Of a DNA stretch of 64,000 bases, positions 1-13,740 are shown piece by piece. Every line of letters begins with the position of its first letter. Positions within the stretch are counted from its first letter, which is position 1. The notes below the pieces were generated by a model. The model had not been told where the DNA came from and searched no databases. It saw only the letters and a program-made list of their open reading frames with translations. The position numbers and the translations under genes are program-made. The stretch is from Trichoplax sp. H2 (taxonomy: Eukaryota > Placozoa > Uniplacotomia > Trichoplacea): NCBI GenBank assembly GCA_003344405.1, contig NOWV01000008.1, positions 992,001-1,056,000 on the forward strand, read 5' to 3'.

Positions 1-1
1 T

Positions 2-1039
2 GATTTAAAAGCCGAACTTGATAAAGAGAATGCTGGTGTAACCTTAATTTCCGATGTAAGTTATCTAGCGATTTATACTTCTATTTAAATAGTAAGCAAA
101 GGCAAATAACAAATTCTGATAATGTATTCAATTTCTATCATATATTAAATAAGGGAGACACTGTATAGTTTCTTTTAAAGTTATAATTCTATCGAGAGAA
201 TTACTCCTAATAGTAATATTTTACACTGTAACGTACTATACTATTTCTTCTTTGGACATTTAATCAACTACGTGTACTCGAATTACTTATACTCATTATC
301 TTGCTTGCTTTTGCTATAAGATGCAGTGTGTGATGATTAAATTTTTTTATAAACTAATATTTCAAACTTACTATATCTAGGAGTTAGCCAAGTATACCAA
401 AACGTATGACTACGAAGCTTTAATATCTTCTAAGTTACCGGAAGGAGTTGATGCTCGCCATAAAGAGGTCAGTTACTGCAAATATCATTTATTCTTTCCT
501 AGGATAGATGTTTAGATTATCTTGTTAATAGGCTGGAAATTAAGGTTTAGTATAATTCTAAACAAGGACGCCTATGATCTATTAGTAATTTATATAATTA
601 TGTGTTATTAAGCTAGTATTATCATCGAAAGATATTTGAAAGCGTTATGTTCAGTGTAGTAAAATACAAAACATCTTTGTGTCGATGGAGCTGATGTTCA
701 GCCAGTAAATTTTACTATTTTAGAAATAGTAAGCTAAGTAATAAAGCCTACTATATCAGCAATTGCGTACTGTATCAGCTGACTGCGCTAATTTTTCTGC
801 TATCTTGGAATATTTCTTTTATGATATTTCGTTTAACGTAGGCTATTACATACTTGAGGTCCAGATAATATGTTTTGATTTGATTGTTTAGGCTTCGTTA
901 ATATCTTGAGTTTTTACTTGTTTAGAGCTATCTAACAGATGAGGACTTCGAGAAAGTCTTTAACATAACAAGAGAAGAGTTCAAAGTAAAGCCGCGGTGG
1001 CGTCAGCAACAGCTAAAGAAGGAGAAGAAACTATTTTAA
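2..1039 (+). CDS. Villin-type headpiece protein, last three exons (partial)
   Basis: The 3' end of a gene that begins left of the window. Exons are 2-55, 381-467 and 926-1039, with GT donors, AG acceptors and phase 0 throughout. The translated tail has the villin headpiece pattern: LPEGVD followed by LTDEDFEKVFNITREEF, then KPRWRQQQLKK and the terminal KKLF before TAA at 1037-1039. In this family the headpiece is an F-actin-binding cap at the C-terminus of villin, advillin, supervillin, dematin and relatives; the basic KKEKKLF end and the hydrophobic core Phe residues are visible. The preceding 18 codons (DLKAELDKENAG) belong to the linker or the last gelsolin repeat, but too little is present to tell villin from other headpiece proteins. 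Headpiece identity is firm; the whole-protein name is inference. Confidence 0.88.
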
Positions 1040-3283
1040 ACTACAACAGGCACCATTAAAAGTGTTTTCTTAGAATGGGTTTAAAAATGGAAGGATTTAC
1101 TTAAAATTTTTGATTGAAATAGCATAACGTAAACTTATTCAGCAATGTCCTAGCTTTTAACTGTTTTCACTATAAGCCTAACATTCGATAATTTTCATTT
1201 TTAAAGAAGATGAAGAAACAATTTACTTGATAAATGTTTACGTTAAAGACACCTTCCAACTTTGCATTTAGTAATAGCCTTTTTAGAATGATAGTATCAA
1301 GAATATCTGCTAGACTAAATGTCTAAGTTAATGAAATCTTCCAACTTTCCCTATTAGTAATAGCCTTTTTAGAAATAGTAGTATTAAGAATAATGATATC
1401 TGTAGGTTTCTTTTCTACTCAACCAAGATTTAAAAGTGGATTGGTTTCTACGAAATCATTCATAAATGAAACAGTATTTCTGAGCTCTAATTAAGCATTA
1501 AGTTTGGCTATATTCGTTCCTGATTTAATATTGGATGTAATGGTTACTTTTAGGCCTGGTGTAGTTAACTATTTTAAAAAATCAATCAGTACTATTTGCC
1601 AATTTGCGAATAATTTGGCTTATTTCCGTTAGATAACTTAGCTTACATTAGCTTTCTAAAGCAGCTTGCAAGTGGATGGATTTTACTTGATTTATGTAAC
1701 AAGAATATGATAAATACAGTGTGAGAATAGGGATAAAATAAAATAAAGACATCAAATATAAAAAAATTGATATTATCAAATGACTGAGCAACATTATAGT
1801 ATTTAGAAACGATTTTAGGTATTTGAAGTCGCACTTTCAGCTATGAAACATTAGTTACGATTATAGATCCTTTAGTTTTTAACTTTTAATGGTTAGGGAT
1901 AATGTATCTAATCGAATTTGCTTTTCTACACTAGCTGAACAATCTTAACGTCCAAGAAATAGCCATGAAATTGCCTAAACTGCAATTTACAGTATCATAG
2001 AGTAAAGCAATCCGTCATTCCTGAACTGATATTTATCTAGTTTTCATTCTATTTCTTTTATATGCGGTAGTTAATGGATTGAAACTACACTCCTTGGTTT
2101 AATGTTTCTTAGACATAGAAGATTGCAAAATTAGCGACCTTAAGAAAACGATGACACTCCGTTGAAACTATTTTAAACTTTGTATCAGCCAATTTATTTT
2201 ACATATCGAGACTTGCCTGATATTTTATTCTATGCTATTCAATCGGGCTATATAAAATTGAAACTAGCTACCGATAAATATTACTTGAATTGTCATAGAT
2301 TGCTACGTCAGCTGGGCAATCTTTGCCTCGATTAGGCAATGTTAAAACTAAATTATTTACTAACTGTATCAAGGAAGAAAGTGATACTTAACGTTCTAAA
2401 ATTCTTTTCATGAATGAATCTATCACATTTGCTTATTTTCTGCCCGAATAGAGCTTTTCAGCCTATGAAAGATATGGGTAGATTAACCAAATCTAGTGCA
2501 GAACTGTTAGGCTTACAATTAAACCGAAATTTTATATCTGATGACCATGTAGAAATAACTAAGTACAATATTTCTCCATCTATTAAAGGACAGCAAAAGT
2601 GAATCTTCAAGCTTTAATACATAGAATTACTACCAGTGTCGTATAATTTAGTCAAGGGAAATTAAGTTAGCCAATCAATTACTGACATAAATCAATCATA
2701 ACAACATTTAGCATAATAAAACCGCAATGTATCTAAGAAATTCGTATATTAATGATATTTTACTACCTAAATGGCTGCCTATCTCCGCATTTTGTAGAAA
2801 ATTAACCACAGTCAACTAAAAGATTAATCCTATTTTTTATCAATTGATGGAAGGAAATTCTTTACAAAATTTTTAAGCATATTTAAGTAAATATTTAGAA
2901 ATGAAAATTCTAAATTCTATCTTTCTAATTTCACCTCTAGCATAACATGCCTCCGTAACAGCGCTCTCTAGCATACAAGGCAGCATTTTACTGGTATATA
3001 GTCATTAGTTTACGGGGTAAAAATTGAACTCTTTACGCATATATATTCAACAGATCCACATTATAACATGTAACGTGTGTAAAATCTTTCTCTATTAATT
3101 ATTTAAACGAAGTTAAAGGGAACAATTATTCGTTTATATTATTTTCTGCGACATGGTGTAAACCTATTTCATGGTCAATCCAGTTAGTAGAAATAGCCCA
3201 TTTGATGGATACTAAGGCCAGAAATATTAACGAAGTAAAAATAATAGTGATTTAGAATAAAGCATGGCAGAAATGATGATCTC
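1040..3283. other. Intergenic, convergent gene ends
   Basis: AT-rich sequence between the stop codons of the headpiece gene (+) and SLC6-I (-), so it must hold two 3' ends. The only structure I see is the direct repeat listed separately. A 62-codon open frame at 2414-2602 has no recognisable domain and is not called. Confidence 0.6.
1253..1391. repeat. Two-copy direct repeat of about 53 bp
   Basis: Copy 1 near 1253-1305 and copy 2 near 1338-1391 share TTCCAACTTT followed by AGTAATAGCCTTTTTAGAA, then TAGTAT-AAGAATA, with a few substitutions. Spacing is about 85 bp. No coding capacity. Confidence 0.75.
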
Positions 3284-6200
3284 TCAGATAGCAGATTCAT
3301 AAACGGGCCCAGATAGTTGGCCCCACTTTTGGTAGTCGTTGGGGTAGGGGGCTTTCTTTTCACCATCAGCTAAACTACCGTAGAGTTCCCTTTTCATTTG
3401 CAATTCGGTTGCGTCCTCAGGAGGAACTAATAATTTGGTAAAACGCTAATCCATGAAGAGACATAAAAGTTAGTTTTAAATGTATTGTGTATGAGGCCTA
3501 ATACATTATTATCCATGAAAAATTTCCATATCCTCAAATTGTAATATTATTGGACAGTTCATTTCTTGATACTTCAATTATTATACAAATAACCTTCTTC
3601 TGATTACTATGCAATTTAGGCTATTTTTATTTCAAATTAGAAATATGACTAGGTCTATTTACCTCAGTAATGGAGCCTTTCGTGATGAATAAGAGATATA
3701 TGGCTCGAACAACGATGCATAATAGCGAAAGAGCAACCATAAGCCAGCCAACAAAATCTCCCCACCAAGGATATGGTTTGCCATCGTATTTTAATGGTGC
3801 ATAATTAAGGATACCAAAGATAAGTATTACCTAGCCAAAAATAAAATAATTACTTCTAATATAGCCCGAATTAGCGATTAAATGCTAAAGGAAGGAGAAC
3901 TAGTCAATCAAATTTTAGTACAATGAGTAGAAATGGAAATAATATTTTACCAGCGTAAGCCCTGGTGATATCAATAACCAACAAATGCGCCAAACAATCC
4001 AGACCTTTTTCCCAGTAACGTAACCAATATTACGACTGAATCGGTCAACACCTATAATAGTAATTCAAGGGAATGATTTAGTTTATTGCTTGGCTATGAA
4101 ATCTATTTTGATGGTTTTGATAGGAGAATACGTTATGCATGTAACATCTCAGTTACTATTCGATGTCTTTGACAACTGTCCAGCACTAGTTATAACGCAT
4201 AACTAACATATATTGTACCTATCTAAATCAGGATTAATAAAAACTATCAGACCTACAGCCCATCTCTACTTTGTAATTCGATCAAAATATAGTAATATGT
4301 GGATTGGAAAGGAGATTTAGCGATTGATGTAATTGTTTTATTGATTTTAGTAAAATCTGGATATAATTAAGGCTACCAATTACCGTAGAACCAGGAAACA
4401 GTTACAATTTCAAGAAAGACGGATACAACCAAAGCTGAACCAGCCGAATATAAATTAAACATTTGGAATACATAGATTCCACCCTTCAAGGATAAAAATG
4501 GTCATTATTTTTATGATTTCAAATATTAATTTCAATTAAGATTTTGCAGAGAAAGAGAGAGCAGTACTTCAACTTTTAGCTAGGTTATATGATTAAGATT
4601 GAATTCTACTTACTCTTGTTATACATGTCAATCCGAGCAATAATTCAACCATGCAAATGGCTAATTTTAGCCACATTTCACGTTCTCTAAGAACTTTAGG
4701 CCACATATCCATTAAACCAGTAGCTATAACTTCAACAATCCCAAACTAAATTCAAAGTAGAAGTTGAGTAAAACCCTATTAAAGTCTGTTCAATAGACAT
4801 GGAAGTAATTATTGCTCTGATTTACTAGGCAAGCAATCTAACTATTAGTAAAGGCCATTAATAACCTTTTAAGATTTAAGATAGATTAAATCTGAATTTA
4901 TAGCTACCGCGGTATCGATGCCAATAGTGATAAGCATGAAGAAAAAGAGTAGGGCCCAAAAATTAGCTCCAGGTAGTGTGGCTAATCCAGCCGGATAAAC
5001 GATAAATATTAATCCGGGACCTAGATACGTAGTCAGTAAATTCTGTTCAGTAAGTAGGATAATTTCTATACTCTTTGGAAATATAAGTAGTATTGAAAAC
5101 TGTCTTCCCACAAGTAAACCAGTTCGAAAATATTGTAGGCAAAGGTAGTCTATGTTATATGATTGGTTTAGCTACAAAATATTTAGTAAGATTGACCTTG
5201 AGTTACTACGCTAGAAATGGGAGCGCGTTGTTGATAGGCCATAAAACCCAACATGGAGAAAATGACAAAGCCAGAAAAAAAGCTAGTAAGAGAATTGCAT
5301 ACAGCTATAATAATAGCGTCCCTAAAATAAACGAAAAAATAGGATTACAATAAAAGAATTTCCTCGAGTTTTATCTATTGGGTTTAAGTTCGACAAGAAT
5401 ATTGATATTTATAAGATAACTATAAGTGTATCAAGATTGCTATAAAAGAATTGCTTAAGTTGATCATTTTAGGCGTAAGTTCAACGAAAATACTGATATT
5501 CACACGATAATAATATAAAGATTACTGTAGAGAAATTGCTTGAATTGACCATTTTAGGCGTATCTTTAACGAGAATATTGATATTCATAAAGTAATTATA
5601 TAAAGAATGCAATCAAGAAATTGTTCGAATAGATTATTTTAGGCGTATAATTAGCAAGAATATTGATAATAATATCGCAATTATATAATTAAGCCATTAG
5701 GATGTCCATTATAAAAAATTTAAATGAATAACTTAGACTACTTGAGGACGTTCTTTCCGCGTTTATTATAGCTAGCCATCGTTAACGTAGTGCCAAACCC
5801 AGCACCTAAGGTATAAAATATTTGTGTCCCAGCATCTCGCCAAGCCTTGTATGTATAAATTATTATAATGTGATTTAATACAGCTTTATTCACCACTAAT
5901 GGTTTTAAATTATCACAGTTTTATCTGGTTTATTGTAATTGTAAATTTATAGAGAAAATAGGACTAGTCCGTCGCCTGGCTGCGATGCAACACTTGGCTA
6001 TCATTAGCTTACATTTAAATCGCGCAATTTAGATCCATCAACATTGACATAGTATAAAACTCCTTGTAATGCACCAGGTAGAGTCAATCCACGAATAAGA
6101 AGTATAAATAAGACTAGATATGGGAAAGTAGCAGTAAAATATACAACCTATCGTAAAGAGTAGATCAAACAAGGTTAATAAAGAGGAGAATCAGCTTAAG

Positions 6201-8053
6201 TTTATATCATTTAATAACTATCATTAAAGGCTGTAGTTATATTATTATTGACTATTTCTGAATTGAATACACTAGTAATGAGTCAGATACCTTCCCTGTC
6301 CATCGGATTCCTTTAAAGATGCAGAAATAAACCAGCAACCAGGCAAATAACAGCAGCAGGGCAAGTTCCCATTTAACTGGACCAGCAATGTTTGGGTCAC
6401 CGCTCATATCTAATACACGACGACTAAAGGTATAATAGAAATTGCATATGGGTATTAAATTTGTTGCCATTTGTTAATGAAGAATTGGAATAGAATAGCA
6501 AACGAGATGATGAAAACAATACTGTTATAGATTGATATTATAGAGTAACCGAAATATTATCATGTATGTTATTAAGGACGAAGATAGAGCTCATGGAATA
6601 TCCAATACCCGTCCATAAGCAATCTACAACGACTATATGCACAATAAAATGGCTAAAAATGGAATAAAAAGTTTCACATAAACTTCAAGCTTGTTACTAT
6701 TGATGTTGAGGAATTGTAATATACGGCAATATCGGAAGAAAAGCGAAATACAATATAAACATATCATGGAAATAGAAATGCTACAACTTGATACTATGGA
6801 GTAAAAGGAATACATGTATTATGACAGTATAAAGAACAAAGATTCAGCTATAGAAATATCTGAAATACTATAGATTAATTATAGCTAGTTCTATCTTGCT
6901 TCCGATAAATATAATTTATAAATCCAGGACAGAATTTGAGTTCATTAATACTTGTTATATCCTCCGAAAAAAGCTAGACTCGATATCAAGTTGGATTGAT
7001 GCTAACGAACGGAAACTGATCAATATTTATCTATCAATCATCTCATGTAAACTGCTCTCAATCAATTGAGTAGTAGAAAAATAGGAGAATTGAAATAATA
7101 GTTTATGAGCCACATTTTGCACGCTGAGGCACTGTTTCCGCATGCTAATAAATATACAATATTAAAATAATGCTGAGGCTTTACTTATAAAATTCCTCGC
7201 TAGGCGAAACTCCAGTATCGTTGGCATTCGATGAGATATTTCGAATGAAACAGTTGACTGTGTTCCAGTCGTTATTGCAGGTTGTCCAAGGTAATGGTGA
7301 GGCAAAACTGGCAAAGAAATAAAATAGAGCCCATACCAAAATAATGATGTAATAGATTGATGCCAGGAAGCAAAGTGTCAACATGGAATAACCAACACCT
7401 AAAGAAAGCGAGAAAATTCATATTAAAACTTTTTCATACCGCTTCTTCTAAGCATTAACTTTTTTATCGAATAGTAAATTGAAAGAAAACTTTCTTCGTA
7501 AGAGTCAATTTACCTTCCAAAGGATGAAATAAATAGTCATTGAAACTTTCTAAACTCTCCATAATCATACCTGACAATAGGGGGCAAATGTTGTAGAAGC
7601 TAATAGATGCACCGCGCTGGAAGTATTGCCCAATGCAAAATTCCAAGCCCATAATAGGAAGGCCAATGAAGAGTAGCGCAAGGAAGTAAGGAACAAGAAA
7701 AGCACCTTTTCCACAATGTGAAATGTAATTTATAATGAGTATTAAAAAATGAGACGTTCGTTTCTATCTATTTGCTATGCTTTGGAATAATATCATACAG
7801 TACGTTTAAAGTGGAGATAACATCAAGCTCGTGGTATAATATTGGAGTACATACCTCCACCATGTTGGTAGCAAAGATAAGGAAATCTCCAAAGATTACC
7901 AAAACCAACTACTAATCCAAGAACAGTTATGACAAAATCAATGGCTTTCCCCCAGCTTTGACGTTCAGTGTTATCACTCGTGGGTTCCTCGCTCAAATTC
8001 TGGCTATCATCTCTTGCTTCATCTACCTTATCGTTAAACGAATTCTCTGCCAT
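3284..8053 (-). CDS. SLC6: SLC6-I: Na+/Cl--coupled transporter
   Basis: Predicted 12-helix plasma-membrane symporter of the neurotransmitter:sodium symporter family, 606 aa (family usually about 600). Coding exons from the start: 8053-7855, 7705-7571, 7398-7185, 6423-6291, 6147-6013, 5845-5742, 5321-5197, 5020-4908, 4745-4614, 4483-4384, 4051-3951, 3830-3663, 3445-3284; all GT-AG and in phase. TM1 carries GNLWRFPYL (residues 52-60) with Gly50 at the monoamine Asp site. EL2 has the paired cysteines ([13 protein letters not shown]) and N-glycosylation sequons NIS and NDT. TM6 reads [15 protein letters not shown]7 NSLTSF, TM8 GIDTAFG. The chloride-site TM6 Ser is Thr and the TM8 LDS motif is IDT, so this copy is more diverged than II and III. 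The C-terminus ends ESAI, a possible class I PDZ ligand. Substrate unknown; by TM1 an amino-acid-like zwitterion is more likely than a monoamine. Confidence 0.95.
5350..5696. repeat. Four-copy ~88-bp tandem repeat in an SLC6-I intron
   Basis: Lies inside the intron between exons 6 and 7 (5322-5741). Copies start near 5350, 5441, 5528 and 5613. Each has A-GAAATTGCTT-GA-TTGA, then ATTTTAGGCGTA, then AACGAGAATATTGATATTCA (spelling varies between copies). It fills most of an intron that is otherwise unremarkable. Confidence 0.85.
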
Positions 8054-11000
8054 TTTACAGTTTCTACCTTGCTATGATGATCAGCTAAGTATTGTAGGAA
8101 TAAAATTAGGAAATTTTAAATGACGTTGCATCCTATCCCAGTGATAGCGTAAGAAAATCAGAGTAAAACTCCTATTCTAAGATTTTTATTTTTGTTAGTA
8201 CAAGATTGCAAGGTATTTCAAAGTCTTTCAAGCGTCTTATGAAAAATAGCGTAATAAATGACAACGGATTTGCAAGAATGTTTCATGAATGGAACAAAAT
8301 TAAGTTACACTGATCAAATTGATAAGGAGATCATCTAGGATAGACTAAAAAGAGATCCCATAGCTGTAGATCCTTAATTCTGCTAAGAATGAATCGTGAT
8401 TCAGTCCAGTAAATCTACTAACTATATGAATATTAAAGGTTAGCCTAGGCATAAGCCAAGAACAAGGTTGTCAACGCAGCTGTCTGGATTTATGTGGGAA
8501 AAGCTAAATACAATTTATCATTCAACGTTTCATCCTATAGTCATGAAATATCCAACTACAATGAATAAAAGCAATCTTTTAAGATAAGAATTTACCTAGA
8601 ATAGCTACAAAATAGGAAAGATCAGGGTCATCAACCTTGGTTAAAAGGTGTTTTATCGCTGGAATATTTTATGATTTTACATTTAACCGCATTATCCAAA
8701 AATAAAATAAAGCATTGTAAGTTAAAAACTCTAACTTCTTCACTGCAACAGTAAAACACAAATCATATATGAAAATCAATTTAGCTTATTAGGCAACACT
8801 CTCTCTTTATTGGAGTATGCATGAATCCAGCTTTGGCGTTATTATTCTCCCGTTATATTTTGAAATTAATCTACTGCATACGCTCATTGAGATATGATTA
8901 CAGTAAGAGTAAGATTAAAATCCCTAATGCTGCCATAAATATTATATCCGCTAATATGATTGCAAAGATGAATACAAGATAATAATTCTATCTTCAGGGT
9001 ACGGTTTAATTCAATTGCTAGGAAAGTAATTCACTGCCCAAGACTACTGTCCATGATACTTTTTTTTCAGGGAAGAAAATTTGGAACGAAACAGTATTTT
9101 TCCTCGGAGCCATGTACTCGTATTACATCACCTTATTTGGAATTTTTTTATTGAACTTACCTGTAGGCACTAATAGGAAATAGTGGACGACGTTAAAGGT
9201 ACCGATTAAATTATAGCCCAAAATGGATCGCTTGACTCAGAATTAAATCAGCTTTGACTTATTTGACGCTTGCTAACAGTCAATTAAGATACAAAATCGA
9301 TTTATTATGAAACGCCAAAAAAAATTGGTAAATTATATTAATTATCGGCGTTAGTTGCTAAGTCTGATTAAGGATTTTAACTTAATTAGTTTTCATCTTA
9401 TGCATAAGTTATTGTTAGTTAAATCAATATATTATTTGCATGAAAATTGATTGGATCAGGCTAGTCATAGACTGGCGACTTCTTCTTTTCATCAAATAAC
9501 ATAACAAATCCAGCCATTATGCCTCATTCTAATCATTAATTATGGGTTGATGAATCATTTCAAAACAGTTTATAATTGACAAATTACGAAAATACAACGA
9601 AAGGATTTATTGCATGCTTTCTTCATCCAAGCATCGTTAATGATTGTATATCACTTAATTTAATCGGGATGCGTGATTTTATTTAGAGATCATTCTATTT
9701 TATAGCGTTATTTGTGCAACCACTAGCCTTAATAAATAAGATGTTGTTGGCGTATTTTAATTTTGCCACTATTGTGTAATTTATAGAATGCCTTATTATC
9801 ATATCAGTTGGATAGCTAATGGTTAACATTAAATTATAGTTGTTGCCTATTGATCGGATAGAGTAATTACATTTTGTCTCGTTTATTCTGTAAATCAATT
9901 TCTAGCTTGAATTGATACCTAAACGTATTGAATCTTGACAGTCAAAGTTATTTCGACACTTTCCATTTTGCTGACCAATGATATTCTTACCGGCTTTGAA
10001 AGTTAACGCTTTATCTTTAAAATCGTTGGAACTTTAATTATCGCTACCCAATAATCTTCACATCTTAGAATAACAATTTGTCTCAATATCACTACTAGAT
10101 TTATCATTTGATAAATCGATCAGGTAAATTAGTAAACTGTTCAGTTTGTAAGTTTATATTAGTCTTGCCCGATTTAAATAAGATTCTTTGGATCGACTGC
10201 AAGTTTAGCAGCGTTCTTGACTCGGTTACATCAAATAAGATGTACAAGTTGCTTAATAGTTCTGAGTTCACTAGATAAAACATAGTTGCCAATCAATTTT
10301 ACGTATGTAATATCGAATAGTAGTCCAGCTAATTACAGTTATATCAGTTTCGTTTTACCAATTCAAGGTGCTTGTTCGCTAGACATCAGTCTGAGCTACA
10401 TTGAAATAGCTAATAATTACATCCAATTGATTCTATGGCTGAACATTTGACCAAGCATCCATAGTGTATTAACTTCAAATATGATTTTGCGCATAAAATT
10501 ATCACGGATTTTATCTAATTACTTTTTACCCATATCTTACTAGAAATCAACCTAAATATTGTATAAGTCTGCCTTGATCCATAGCATCACCATTTCATCA
10601 GTTTTGAATAACTTATGCAAAAAATGCTGCATTAGATTTCTACTCAAGCTGTTCAATCAAACCAGTTACACATCGAATCGAAATAATCAATTTTGAATAC
10701 GAATAAATGGCTATAGTACAGATATCGTCCGTTTTATGAATTCACTTTGTATCTATCCTAAGATGACTCCTCGAACCATAATTAAATCCATCAATCACTC
10801 CATGAAATATCAATATCCGGTTTCTGCATATAAGCAAATCGACATCCTCGATTATATTCTGAAATAATCGATTATCGCCACTGTATAATATCTACTGAAG
10901 ATGGTTTGATCTAATCAATTATGTGCTTACATTATAAGTAAATACTTTCATTTTAATAACGATGGAATGTCTAGAATTATTTTCGGATCAATCAATTGGG

Positions 11001-12499
11001 CTTTGAAATATATGCTGAAAAGAATCAGTGGAATTACCATTGTGCAATCATTACGATTTATGAAACCATGGTAGAAACTAGTGAATTAACTCGAAATCTT
11101 TAGGATTCTTGCATAATATTAGGAACATATGTCGGATATCGGTTTTTATGAGACTAGAATCTGTCAACGAGTGCCTGTCTGCTATTAATTCTATACGGCA
11201 AATGAATTATATTCCTGCAACCATTATACTGAGAGCTCATTCATTGATGGCGTTAATAAAATTATAATAATGATTAAGCTATTCAATTTTAATAACAATT
11301 CTTGGAGGTATAGCAAGCATCCGCTGATCAAGGATTTTTCAGTATTACTATACATAAAATAGATTTTATCATGATTTCAATGACTAGACCTGCTCAATTT
11401 CGAATAAAAACTCAAGATTGGTACAGGATTATGCTAAAAGATTTTTCAGCTATAGTTGTAAATGTCCTCTATCACAATTCCAATAAATAAACTGTTCAAT
11501 TTTTAATGAAATTTTAGGGCATTGTAGGCTTGCGCAGCTAATAAGAGATATTTTACAGGTAAAATATACATCTCAGCGAAATATTTGATATTAATCTTAT
11601 AAATTCAATTTTAAAACTAAGTTTGTTGACGTAAACTCTACAATTATTCCAATAGATAGAATCTATTTACGAAGCTGAAACCACCTATCGCGGCGAAGTA
11701 AGGTTGAACCAAACAACTTCTGCTTCCTATAGACTAAACCAGCTAATTTTCAGTTCAGTTCAGTTCATTCAATAGTCTAAGTCCATCTTCTAAACATCGA
11801 CAGTTTAGAATGAGCTGAATGTAATTAGTCTTACAAGATCAAATTCAAAGCAGTGTCAGTCTTTGCAGCTAAAGGCACCGAAGCTTTTAATTTTACCCCA
11901 TTTCTTTAGAACAATTGCTTCAGTTTTATACGTCGAGGTAATCAAAAGTTTCATATTATTTTCGATGCTTTTAACATAGTAAAGTTAGCTGCCACATACT
12001 AGCAATAGGATTAAATGGGATTTTAATATAGTCAAGTACCAGTATAATTATTTTGTGATGCGACTTCTTTGTCTTACGTGCCCCATAGATGAGCTAAAAT
12101 AATACATCATATTGAGAGGGAAAAAATTTTCCGTTAGGAAAATCACCCAGAGTGATAAAAGCGTCCAAGGAATGGTGCATTACTCTTCGAATATAGATCA
12201 AGAAATCAATAAGACCACCTGTAATGGACTGAAAAGGTCAGCAATTTAATTTATACCCTAATGAGTGTTTACTTTTGCTTAGTGTATATCAAATGCGTTG
12301 TTGAAAAGACCTCATGTCCGCACTTTAGTTTTTCAGACCGCTAGTCTTGCTACCAAGTTAATCTAAAGTTTGATGGTAGCGAAGAATAGCTGAGATGTAT
12401 ATCATAGAATAGTTTAAATGAAGTAGATTTAAGCTCAAGATGGTACACAAATGCAATGATGACCCCTCGATTTCTGTTTATTTCAAGCTTATATGATAT
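8054..12499. other. Gene-poor AT-rich sequence upstream of SLC6-I
   Basis: This should include the promoter and 5' UTR of SLC6-I just above 8053. No exon with family similarity was found on either strand. A loose motif (AATCAATT and GATATCGGTTT-like words) recurs between 10.6 and 11.2 kb but is too diverged to define a unit. A short CAGTT run sits at about 11751-11770. Confidence 0.5.
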
Positions 12500-13740
12500 A
12501 AAAGTTAAATGGCAACAGTGTCGAAACTGCAATGAATTCATTTTTTTAATTCCACCGTAGGGTTGTTCCTTCCCTTCCTTCCAATTTTCTGATATATTAC
12601 AGAAGTTAAGCGTATTAGCCGACAGCTGTGTCTAAACTGAAACGAAGTGATTTATTGCAATATTACTATAGTAGTTTATTATAAAGTAGCAGAGGACAGC
12701 CGACATACTCGTATTTACTGAACATTGATGGACGAATTGAGCCGGTATTTTCCTTTAAATTTCCGATATCATACGAAAAATAAGCGCATAAAGTGATTAC
12801 GTAGTCTAAACTGGAACGATTCTATTTTTATTTATGGGTCGGATAACTGAAACCATTATTAATTCTCGATGCAGTATAATGGCCGAGGGATTAGTGGAAA
12901 TAGAAATATCGTAATTTGACGAGCTGATGCTGTGATTCATTTCTTTCCTTGTAACTTTCTTTCTTGATACCAGAGGTAAAAGCGTACTAAGAGATAGTTA
13001 GTTCTAAATTGGAACAAAATTGATTGCATTTATAGGAAAGGTAGCTAAAATACGAATTTATTACTGTATAAAATAGTAGAGGGGATACCCTACATATAAC
13101 TAGTGCATATTGACGAGTGAATGCGGCCATTCGATGACTGTAATAATCCTTGGACTTCATTTCGTTCCTTTAATTTCCTAAAGTTACAAAAATTAATGTA
13201 TTAAGCGATAATTTCAGCTAAATTAGTAAACAAATTTGCTCTTACAGTGGGAAAGATAGTTAAAATTATCTCTAAATCACTAACATATCACCGAGAGAAA
13301 AACCCATATATTAGTAAATGGTAATAATTAGTAAGGCATAAATGAATGCGGGCATTCCATAAATTTAGCAATCTATGGTCGTTAATTTCTTCTATTTGAT
13401 ATCCCGACGATGTAGAAATTAACCATATTAAGGGATGATTGGGGCTAAAATGGAATGAGATTATTAATTACAGAAAAGATAGCTAAAACCATCAGTTGTT
13501 TATTTTAATTCAGTGGAGAGTATAGTATAGCTGAGATATAGACGATAATTATGGTGTATATCGCCCAATAAATATAATCACTCCGTGAATTTAATAGTCA
13601 ATAGTCCTCATTTCTTTGCTTTAAATTTCCGAATAATACAGGAATTAAATATGCCATAAGCGGTAGCTGTGGCTAAATAGATACAAATTTTAAATTGCGG
13701 AAAGGTAGCTAAAAATTATCACCAATTCGCTATAAACATG
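12500..13740. repeat. Degenerate tandem array, units ~110-230 bp
   Basis: About seven diverged copies marked by the core GTNGCTAAANTGGAACNAA near 12518, 12627, 12802, 13000, 13216, 13441 and 13670. Between cores, several units repeat GGAAAGGTAGCTAAAAT, a GTGGAGAG-ATA block, GAATGCGGGCATTCCATGA-like text and ATTTCTTTCCTTTAAATTT. Spacing grows from about 110 to 230 bp left to right. No transposon protein or clear terminal repeats are visible. Confidence 0.75.

Noticed and set aside
3284-8053. Serotonin or dopamine transporter identity for the SLC6 genes
   Set aside because: TM6 (SLGAGFG) resembles monoamine carriers, but all three lack the TM1 Asp required for amine binding.
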